Positions 55,363 to 64,000 of a stretch of DNA of 64,000 bases are shown in pieces. Source of the stretch: Spiroplasma endosymbiont of Aspidapion aeneum (GTDB lineage: Bacteria; Bacillota_I; Bacilli_A; Mycoplasmatales; Mycoplasmataceae). Within the stretch, counting starts at the first letter, position 1. Every line of letters begins with the position of its first letter. A model generated the notes under the pieces. The model made no database searches. It was not told the DNA's origin and saw only the letters and a list, made by a program, of their open reading frames with translations. Both the position numbers and the translations under genes were made by a program. Location: assembly GCF_964031045.1 (NCBI RefSeq), contig NZ_OZ034994.1, positions 806,001 through 870,000 on the forward strand, read 5' to 3'.

Positions 55363-56208
55363 TTATTCAATTATTCAATTTTTTGATTTAAACTTATCTT
55401 TTATTGTTCTTTCTTTAAACGAGAACGGATCAATTTTACTACCATGTTTTTTTTGTATCAAACTATTTAAAGCAAGATCATAATCGAGATTTTTAAATTG
55501 GTAAATAAAATTTAATTTTAATTTCATTCTTTGAATTTCAATAATATTTAATCTTGTCACTTTTTTAAAAAGCGTCTTGTTTGTCTCCTTTATTGCTAAG
55601 AATTCCTTTCTTAATATTTCGTTATCTTTTTTTGTAAGATCGTTTAGGTCATAAAGTTCGTCAACTATACTTTTTATATAACTATTAAAATTAAAATTTT
55701 CAGACAAAATTGATATTACATTTTGTTTTTCAAAATCATTTTTTAAATCAGCATATCCTTTACTTGTAACAATTGTAGATAGTTTATCAATATTACAACC
55801 AATATTTTTAGCAATTGTTAACAATTTTAGCAAATCATCTCGGTGATTACATATTAAAAAGTTAATGTTTTTTTCATAAATATATGTTTCTAGAAACTCT
55901 AACATTTCCTTAAAACCACCATATAATTGTTCTATATTCTCATATGTATTAAAGATATATGTTTTAACCATAATAGCATCAAATTTTTTTGTATATTCAT
56001 TAAAATCTAATATTCCAATAGATGCGATATATGGTATTTTTTGTCCTAAAAAATTTAAGCCCTTTTTATCATAATCTAACAAAAAATCTAATTCATCAAT
56101 TGCTATAAAAGCAGAATTATATATATTTTTTTCAATTTTACCATAAAAATTCTGCAGCTTTTTCTTATCTACAACATAATAGTTACTATCATCTCTAAAT
56201 AGGTACAT
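55363..56208 (-). CDS. Unidentified protein, possible DEDD-exonuclease-like fold
   Basis: 281 residues, ending with a UGA Trp three residues before the true stop. FIAIDELDFLL near residue 35 and FLICNHRDDLLKLL near 115 resemble the first (D-x-E) and second acidic motifs of DnaQ/RNase T-like exonucleases. A third motif is not clear. The C-terminal 90 residues are a charged, probably coiled helix. The start overlaps the stop of the membrane-protein gene upstream (TAATG), so the pair is coupled. The exonuclease idea is weak inference from two motifs. Confidence 0.7.
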
Positions 56209-56915
56209 TATTCATCCTCTTGCTCTCTATGTTTACCACGAAAAATAGAAAATAGGTTAGAAAATAAAAGTGATATACCGATAAATAAAACTTTAAAGAA
56301 AAAATAAATTAATATTCCAGCAACAACAAAAGTCAATATAACCAAGCATGACCACCCAATAGCAAAATATAGAAAACAAACAATAGCGGCAGCTCTCTCT
56401 GAAAGTTTTTCAGAAGAAATTCCCTGGAGTAATGAATAGCAAATCCAAGGTTTAGGACTATACCCCACACTCTTAATTCATATACTAGGAATTATAGTAA
56501 AAAAAGCAACAATTATTGCGATGTGCGCCATAGTAAGAATAAATTTTATTGATGTATATTGTCAATTAATAATAAATGGTTTTTTAGGTAAAATTTCGTT
56601 AATTAATCAATATGCAAAAATAAAATAACTAACAACAAAGGTTATAATCGATGGAATATATCCCAATAAAACTGCTGCAAATATAAATCCTTGGCAAGAA
56701 TTTGGTTCATGTCTTGAATCTATAAGAAGATGGTACCCACCTTTAAAGAAATAATAAAATCCATTATGGATATGAGGTACCATTAGTGTAAATGTAAACA
56801 TTAATAATTCGAAAATTATTGTTGAAAAAAATACAATACTTGAAATTAAGAGTTTGTATTGGTACTTAAAAGGCTTTAATAATATAAATTTTTCTCTTAT
56901 TGCTTCTATGTTCAA
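56208..56915 (-). CDS. Four-helix membrane protein of unknown function
   Basis: 235 residues with four long hydrophobic helices: ~20-45, 73-103, 120-145 and 180-215. A loop after the first helix contains several His (VPHIHNGFYYFFKGGYHLL). The C-terminus is charged (GKHREQEDE). UGA Trp between helices two and three, so it splits in two under the standard code. It is coupled to the downstream gene by TAATG overlap. It is divergent from ispH, with a 91-bp gap serving both promoters. No family recognised. Confidence 0.8.
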
Positions 56916-57006
56916 AATATATCTCCACTTTATATATTTTAACCAATTTTAACCAAAATAAAAGCAATTATTCATATATTTTTCTATTGTATGAGATAAT
57001 TAGCTT

Positions 57007-57879
57007 ATGAATGTGATAAAAGTTATACCTAGAGGTTTTTGTAGTGGTGTTGTTAATTCAATAAAAATTGCAAAAGATACTGCAAATAAATATAGACATA
57101 AGAATATTTATATGATTGGTATGTTAGTTCATAATAAGCATATAATTGATGAGCTTAGAGGTTTAAATATAAATTATATATGTGATCTTTTTAAGTCGCG
57201 AAAAGAAATAATAATGTCTTTACCAGAGGATAGTGTCGTTATTTTTTCAGCTCATGGAACAAATGAAGATATTATCAAGCTTGCAAAAGAGAGAAATTTA
57301 ATTGTTATTGATACTATTTGTGAATGAGTAGAAGTAACTAGAAAATTAATAAAATCAAATTTGAATGAAAATAAAAAAATAGTTTTTATAGGTAAAAATA
57401 ACCATCCAGAAACAATTGCATTAACATCAATAGATAAATGTAATATATTTATGATTGAAAATGAAGAACAAATTTCTGATATTCCTTTTTCAACTGAAGA
57501 ACAAATTTTAGCAACGAATCAAACAACTCTTTCTATATTAAAAATTAAACATATTTATGAAAAATTAAAAGAAAAATATAAAAATATTGAAATAAAAAAT
57601 GATATTTGCTTAGCCACAACTCAGAGACAAGAAGCAATTCTGAATTTAAAAGGCAAAAAAATTGATCTAATCTTGGTTGTTGGTGATGAAAGAAGTAGTA
57701 ACACTGCAGAATTGGTAAATGTGGGAAATTCAATTGGAATAAAAACAATTAGAGTGTCAGATATTTTAGAAATAAGTGAGGATTTAATAAAAAATATTGA
57801 GACACTCGCAATAACTGCTGGAGCCTCAACGTCAAGTATTATTTTAAATAAAATAATTAATTATCTTGAAAATTATTAG
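57007..57879 (+). CDS. ispH: 4-hydroxy-3-methylbut-2-enyl diphosphate reductase
   Basis: Last step of the MEP pathway; a [4Fe-4S] enzyme making IPP and DMAPP. It is 290 residues. The three iron-sulfur cysteines are C12 in PRGFCSG, one in DTICEWV (usually TCP) and one in NDICLATTQRQEA. VFSAHG and NTAEL are further signatures, and the ends of KNNHPET match. A UGA Trp follows the second Cys. It overlaps the convergent nif3 gene by 3-4 bp. Other MEP genes are not in this window. Confidence 0.94.
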
Positions 57880-58688
57880 AAAGATTTAAATTGGTTTTTA
57901 ATATCAAAATCATATATTTTGACACAATCTTTAAACTCTTTTTCTAATTTTTCTTTTATATCTCTTATAAAAATATTCTCCATATAATGGCCAACTTCAA
58001 TTAGTGTATTATTATTTTGATTTGCAAAAATTCATTCATTTCATTTTACTTCACCTGTAATATAGGTTATATTTTTTAAATCCTTATCAACCATTAAACT
58101 CCCGGCTGCCCCAGAGCATATGAAAAATTCATCTATAATTTGATCGTTATCACTGTTAATATTTATATTAACTTTTTCTGATTTATAAATACCTTTTATC
58201 TTATTAATTAAATCAATTTTTTTAATTTTATTTTTAGATTTTATTCTAAAAAGTCCATTACTATCTTCATATTTTACAAATTCTTTAATCTTTATTTTAC
58301 TATCTAAGATATTAAAAGCTATTTGATATTTACTTCAATCATAATTTGTATGGATTGAGTAAAATTGAATTGAGTGCTCAATTGCTTTTTTTAATATTTC
58401 CTGCTTATATTTATTTTTTAAGCCCTTATTTTCTAGAGAATCATTTGGTATGTCCTTAAAAAAAAATGGGTGTCTTGTAATTATGAAACTAGAATTTTTT
58501 TCAATTGCATAATCAATGACTTCTGATGTAATATCCATACAAACAATAATGTTTGAAACTGTATCTACATTTTTTAAATTATAAACTTCTTCAATTTCAA
58601 AACCCACATTATCTCATTCTTCTGCTTTTTCTTCTGGAAAAAGACCATTTAGAAATTTAACTAACTTATTAATACCTATACTAGACAT
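57876..58688 (-). CDS. Nif3-like dinuclear metal-centre protein (YqfO/YbgI family)
   Basis: 270 residues. Family marks are EEWDNVGFEIEE, TRHPFFF, HTNYD, and the C-terminal ICSGAAGS and EVGHYMEN. In YbgI the two metals are held by His-His, Asp, His and Glu; here the first His of the HHP motif is Arg (RHP), while the Asp, the GHY His and the Glu remain. Several Trp are UGA. It sits after trmK (8-nt overlap), the standard order. Biochemical role is uncertain even in well-studied homologues. Confidence 0.88.
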
Positions 58689-59379
58689 ATTTAACAATCT
58701 CCTTACCAATGACTTTATTTATCATTTTTAGTTTAATTTTATATTTCTTTGCTTTTAATTTATCACTTTGAACTAATGCCTGATAAATATCTCGATCTCT
58801 CTCCTCAATTCTTGCCCAATATGATACAAAAGCTTTTGAAATATTTTTTCGCATTAATGGTCCAAAGAGAATATCATATTTTGATTTTATTTTAACCCCT
58901 GCATATTTATTAATCTTTATTACTTCATAAAAAATATTATTATCCTCAATTACTTTTTCATTTTGAATAAAATATTTTTTATTTTTTGTTCATGTTCTTA
59001 TTTTTTGTGTATTGTTGTGAGCACAAATTATATAAGAATCTATTAAATTACAATCTTTTTCTAATATTGATAAAATAGTATTCCCACCCAAACCAGATAT
59101 TATACAGACATTAATTTTAATTTTATCATTAATTATAAAATCTAATCCATCGCTCAGTATTGTCTCAACTTTATGCTCTACACCATATTTCTTTACATTC
59201 TTTTTAGCTATAGATAATGGTTTATTATTAATATCACTTGCAAATATTTTTTGTGCTTTTAAATCTTTTGCGATATATATTGCAGTGTAACCATGGTCTG
59301 TCCCAATGTCACAAACAATATTTTCAGTATCAATTAAGGATGCAATTGCTTGTATTCTATTGGTAATAAGATTAATCAT
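58681..59379 (-). CDS. trmK: tRNA (adenine22-N1)-methyltransferase
   Basis: A SAM-dependent tRNA methylase (YqfN). It is 232 residues. VCDIGTDHGYTAIYIAK is the SAM loop, then FASDINNKPLSIAKKN, and ISGLGGNTI in the catalytic region. The C-terminal ~80 residues form a helical domain, as in the Bacillus enzyme. It follows rpoD by 5 nt and overlaps nif3, the usual rpoD-trmK-nif3 order. Confidence 0.92.
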
Positions 59380-59384
59380 AAGCC

Positions 59385-60803
59385 TTAACCTTTATAAAAG
59401 TCACGTAGAATTTTTGCCACAGGTTTTTTTCCATCAGGTTTAAATTTACGGCTACTTTTTGCCTCTATTTGTCTTATCCTTTCTCTAGTAACACCAAGTT
59501 CTTGACCGACATCTTCTAATGTTTTAGGAGAATTATATTTGGCAATATGTGCTTGAATTATATCACTTTTAATTTTCATAACATTTTCGATATCTTCGTC
59601 ATAATGAAGATTAAAAGTTTGGCAGGCAATATTTAAATCATTTGCAGATGCATCCTCACATTCATCTGCAAGTCTTATTAATGTTCTAAGTCTTGTTGGC
59701 AAAAGACCATAACGCATTCTAATAACTTTTTCTTCTCTAGCTGTAAGATTTTCAGAAAAACACCTATCCAAAACCTCTTTTAAAGTTTCTTTTTCTGCAA
59801 ATTCTGATGGACTTGTTATATCTTTATCTTCTACAAAGTCCCCAAAGTGGGTATCTTCTTCATCTCCAAATGGTTTTTCTAAACTAACAGGTTCTATTGC
59901 TAATTCTTTTATTTCTGTTATTTTTTCTGGGGTGAAATTTTTACCACCAAAACGCTCTGCTACTTCTGCTGGTGTTGGTTCGCGGCCTAACTCTTGGGTT
60001 AAAAGACGCTCAATTCTAGTAATTTTATTAATTGTTTCAACCATATGAACTGGGATTCTTATAGTTCTTGCTTGGTCTGCAATTGCTCTTGTTATTGACT
60101 GTCTAATTCATCATGTTGCATATGTTGAAAACTTAAAACCTCTGTGATAATCAAATTTATCTACAGCCTTCATTAAACCAACATTTCCCTCTTCAATTAA
60201 ATCAGCAAAATCTAAACCTCTATTTAAGTGTTTTCTTGCAACAGAAATAACTAATTTTAAATTTGATGTTATTAATTTATCACGTCCAACTTTAGCATCA
60301 TACTCATCGCCAGATTCAATCATTTTTGCAAATTCAACCTCTTCAGCTTTGGAAAGAATTTTTATCCCACCTATTTGGTTAAAATATGATTTAATAATAT
60401 CTGTTACTTTAGTTTCATTACTGATAGATGATATACGGTACTTAACACTTTGGTCTTGATAAGCATTTTTTAAATTTTCTTTATCATGTCTTTTTAAATT
60501 TGCCAATTCCTTAGTCTGATTTGCTGCTAAATGTTCATTGCTGTCTTCTTTATCTTCGATATCATTAGCTATAGTTTCTTCAATCTCGTGGATATCTAAA
60601 TCCTCATCAGTAAAAATAGCACCTTTCTCAATTATAAAATCAAATATTTTTTCTTGTTCGTCATCATCTATATTTGGAAAGTTTTTTAATAATAACTCAA
60701 TAACATCTTCTTGTGCAATTTCGTTATCATTTTTTTCTAAATAAATAACTAAGTAGTCTTTCATTTCGTCAATTGTTAAAAATTTTTTTGTTGTTATTGC
60801 CAT
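59385..60803 (-). CDS. rpoD: RNA polymerase sigma factor RpoD (sigma-A)
   Basis: Principal sigma factor. It is 472 residues: acidic N-terminal region 1, then region 2 ([33 protein letters not shown] with UGA Trp), region 3, and region 4. Between RYGL (364-367) and [23 protein letters not shown] (from 427) is a ~55-residue insertion not present in the standard factor, where only a few residues normally connect 4.1 and 4.2. RIRQIEAK of the -35-binding helix is intact. It is the third gene of the glyS-dnaG-rpoD operon. Confidence 0.97.
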
Positions 60804-60842
60804 TCTTCTCTCCTGTAGTATATAATATTTTTTATTATAGTC

Positions 60843-62660
60843 TTATTTTTTATAGTTAATAATTTCTACATAATTTTCAATATGCTTTATAAGGTTATCA
60901 ATATTAACTTCGCTAATATCTGCTCCACTATTTATATAAAGCTTGAGCATTTTTTCAATAGAATTTATATAATTGAGAATTATATCTGATGATTTAATTT
61001 CATTGTTTCATAATTTTATCGCATATGATAGAGATAAATCTTTTGAATTATCATTTATTTTTTTTAGAATAAGTAACATTTTAATGAGATTTTCATCATA
61101 ACTTGCTATTGTTGCTATAACATTGTCATATGAAACTAATTTAAACATTGACTTATTTAAAAAACAATAAGCGATTGATTTTAAAAACATTCTTTTTGTT
61201 TGGCTGATAATAATTTTTTTATTAACATCTCTAAATCTTAATGGTGATAATTCTTCTTCAAAATTAACAAATTCTGGGAAATCTTCGTCATAAATACTAG
61301 GTTGGTTATTTGTGGTGTTGGACTTTGTATACACTGAGTTTATAGTTTCTTTATTTGAGACTATATTATTTGATTTTTTGTATTTATTCAACTCCCTATT
61401 AATAATATCAAAATTTAGATTAAATTTCTCTAAATTTGTGGCTAATTCTTGTATATATGATACTTGGTTTATCTCGCTATAATCATGACAAATGACATCA
61501 AATATATCTTTTAACTTATCTGCAATCTCCTCTTGTTTTAAATCTACTAAAACTTTTTTAATAAGGAAAGTAATTATTGATATTGGTTTAGAGGTGATCG
61601 CTTTTAAATATTTATCATCACCCTTGTTTAGCAATTCATCAGGGTCATTTTCAGTATCATTTACAATAATATTAATTTTCTTATTATTTTGTAAAAGTTT
61701 CTTTATTATTTTCATAGTTGCACTAACACCAGCATCATCCCCATCAAGGAAAATTGTAAATGTTGGAGAATTTAGAGACGATAGTTGTTTTATTTGAAAA
61801 TCTGAGATGTTTGTTCCCATTATTGCTATAGCGTTTTTTATTCCTATCCGATGCAGGGCTATTACATCCATAAATCCTTCAAGAATAAAAACATTTCGCG
61901 AATCAATTATATATTTCTTTGCGTTAAAGATATTATATAATAATTCAGATTTTTTAAAAATAATCCCCTCTTTTGAGTTGATATATTTAGACTTTGTTTT
62001 ATCATCACTTAATATTCTACCACTAAAACCAATTGTATTATTTTCAATGTCTTTTATTGGAAATACAATTCTATCTGCAAAAAAATTATATTTCTTGTTA
62101 TTGTAGTATGTTATAAGATTAGATGTTTCAATATCTTTTAATTGAAAATTTTCTTTTTGTAAATACTCTAAAAGAAAATCTTTATCACAGCAGAAACCAA
62201 TATCAAAATATTCTATTATATCATATGATAATTTACGAGTATTTTTTAAATAATTCAAAGCCTCTCTTCCTTGCTTTGTAAATAATATGGCTTTAAATAC
62301 ATCATTTGCACTATTATTAATTTTTTTAATTATAAATTCTTTATTGTTTTGTAGATTAATACCATCTAATTTTATGTCAATATTTTCATTTTGAATGATC
62401 TCTCTAATAGCGTCAATTTGACTAATGTTTTTAAATTGAGTTAAGAATGTAATTGCGTTTCCTGAAGTATCACACGAAAAACATTTAAATATTTTTTTTG
62501 ATTCTGAAATATTCATACTAGGTGTTGAATCATTATGAAACGGGCACACACATCTATAGTCAGTACCCTTCTTTTGAATATCAATATAATGCCCAATGAC
62601 ACTTGAAATACTTACTGAATCTAATACTTTTTTTCTTAAATTGTTTATGTCAATATTCAT
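60843..62660 (-). CDS. dnaG: DNA primase
   Basis: Makes RNA primers for replication. It is 605 residues. The CHC2 zinc finger is at C39, H42, C60, C63 (CPFH ... CFSC). The TOPRIM region has NVFILEGFMDVIALH and IFLDGDDAGVSA with the catalytic acidic residues, and NDPDELL follows. The last ~55 residues, after a UGA Trp, form the helicase-interacting part. It is followed by rpoD after 39 bp. Confidence 0.96.
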
Positions 62661-62698
62661 GATTTATTTTCACCTCAATTATCATTAATAAGGAAATA

Positions 62699-64000
62699 TT
62701 ATTTATAATTATCCTTCAAATATTGCACAAGATCATTAATTTTAATTCTTTCTTGTTTCATTGTGTCTCTATCTCTTACTGTTACACAATTATCTTCATC
62801 ACTATCAAAATCATAAGTAATGCAATATGGCGTTCCAATTGCATCCTCACGACGATATCTTTTTCCTATATTACCAGTGTCATCAAAAATACAATCAAAT
62901 TCACGATTTAAATTTATGTATAAATCGAAGGCTTTTTCATTTTGTTGTTTTTGAAGTGGCATAATAGCTAAATAATATGGTGCTATTTTTTTAGTTAATT
63001 TTAGAACTATCCTTGTTGATTTATCTTCAAGTGTTTCCTCACAATAAGCATCTGTTAAAATTGCAAATAATAATCGCTCAAGTCCTACACTGGGTTCTAT
63101 TACATACGGTATTGATTTTTTATTTGTTATAGGGTCTAAATATGATAGGTCTTGTTTTGATGCTTCTTGATGACGTGATAGGTCAAAATCAGTTCGGCTA
63201 GCAATACCTCAAAGTTCTCCTATACCATGGAAATAATTATATTCAATATCAATGGTTTTATTTGAATAATGACTTAACTCTTCTTTGTTATGAACTCTTC
63301 TTTTAAAATTTTTTTTATTAATTTTGAGTTCAACAGATAAAAAATGCTCAATTTGTAAAAGTCAATATGAAAATCAATCTGTTTCATCATTACGGTCGTA
63401 AAAGAATTCGAGTTCCATTTGCTCAAATTCTCTTGTTCTAAATATAAAATTTCCAGGAGTGATTTCATTTCTAAAACTTTTACCAATTTGACCAATTCCA
63501 AAAGGTAGTTTTTTTCTTAAGCTTCTTTGTGTATTTTTAAAATTAATAAAAATACCTTGAGCTGTTTCTGGTCTTAAATAAACGATAGAAGAATCATCTT
63601 GAATAACACCTTGATATGATTTAAACATTAACTGAAACTGTCTAATAGGTGTGTAATCAACTTTTTTGCATTGTTGACATGCTATTTTCTTTTCTAATAT
63701 GAATTTTTCTTGTTGTTGTATAGTTCATCCACCAACATTTATTTCAGGAAATGCCTCTTCTATTATTTTATCTGCCCTATATCTTGATTTACAATTTTTA
63801 CAATCAATTAATGGGTCATTAAAATTATCAATATGGCCTGATGTTTTTCAAACATTTGGATTTAAAATAATTGAAGAATCCAAACCAACATTATGAATAT
63901 TTTTTTTAATAAAAAAATCTCATCAAAGATTTTTTAACTTATTTTTCATTTCAGCGCCAAGAGGTCCATAGTCTCAAGAATTGGCAAGACCACCATAAAT
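62699..64000 (-). CDS. glyS: Glycyl-tRNA synthetase (dimeric type), partial
   Basis: Charges tRNA-Gly; class II, alpha-2 type as in eukaryotes and many Gram-positives. 433 residues are visible; the N-terminal ~30-40 are beyond the right edge. Visible marks are [24 protein letters not shown] (motif 2), [25 protein letters not shown] and [11 protein letters not shown] (motif 3). UGA Trp appear throughout. It heads the glyS-dnaG-rpoD operon of Mollicutes. Confidence 0.96.

Overview
The window is a strongly A+T-rich chromosome segment from a mollicute. UGA is read as tryptophan throughout. Dozens of conserved proteins (DHFR near its N-terminus, IleRS, RpoD, RsmH, IspH, GlyRS) are only complete if in-frame UGA codons are Trp, and several genes (the lac-region membrane protein and lipoprotein, the small zinc-ribbon protein) disappear under the standard code. 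Mollicute-type lipoproteins, a tRNA-Thr with anticodon AGU, mraZ-rsmH-ftsA-ftsZ, a lactose-type PTS and the MEP-pathway enzyme IspH together suggest the Spiroplasma/Entomoplasma/mycoides branch. The exact genus is not resolved from sequence alone.

Layout. Nearly all genes are on the minus strand. 1-915: end of an unknown plus-strand gene, then a five-tRNA operon (Thr-Tyr-Gln-Lys-Leu). 1020-6638: a run with a CvpA-like membrane protein, acpS, thyA, folA, plsC and a pyrimidine-nucleoside phosphorylase. 6930-13412: rnhC (plus), then ileS-lspA-rluD and a rhomboid-like protein. 13567-19792: two half-transporter ABC exporters flanking an Asn/Tyr/Gln-rich repeat protein. 20116-22642: rpsB-tsf plus a membrane protein. 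23035-23594: a dead IS with a DD(35)E transposase remnant.

23784-31104 is a lactose/galactose-6-phosphate (tagatose pathway) locus: a DeoR-type repressor, a lipoprotein, lactose-type EIICB, a membrane protein, EIIA, LacA, LacB, a second lipoprotein and a class II aldolase. A perfect 9+2+9 palindrome lies between the -10 box and the EIICB start. No lacC kinase or phospho-beta-galactosidase is present here. 31316-36046 is the division cluster mraZ-rsmH-ftsA-ftsZ; both FtsA and FtsZ carry Gln/Asn-rich tails.

37442-54638 is the most unusual region: two tandem 1876-residue FtsX-type permease genes of exactly equal length, each beside a large lipoprotein gene. The two lipoprotein genes are almost identical although the permeases have clearly diverged. 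One lipoprotein copy lacks a start and carries three 1-nt deletions. The other has an ideal ribosome site and ATG that are out of frame with the body of the gene because of a 7-A tract immediately after the start. This looks like a phase-variable expressed copy plus a silent copy.

54850-64000: a tiny zinc-ribbon gene, a possible exonuclease-like protein with a membrane partner, ispH (plus), and the classical glyS-dnaG-rpoD-trmK-nif3 operon. glyS runs off the right edge.
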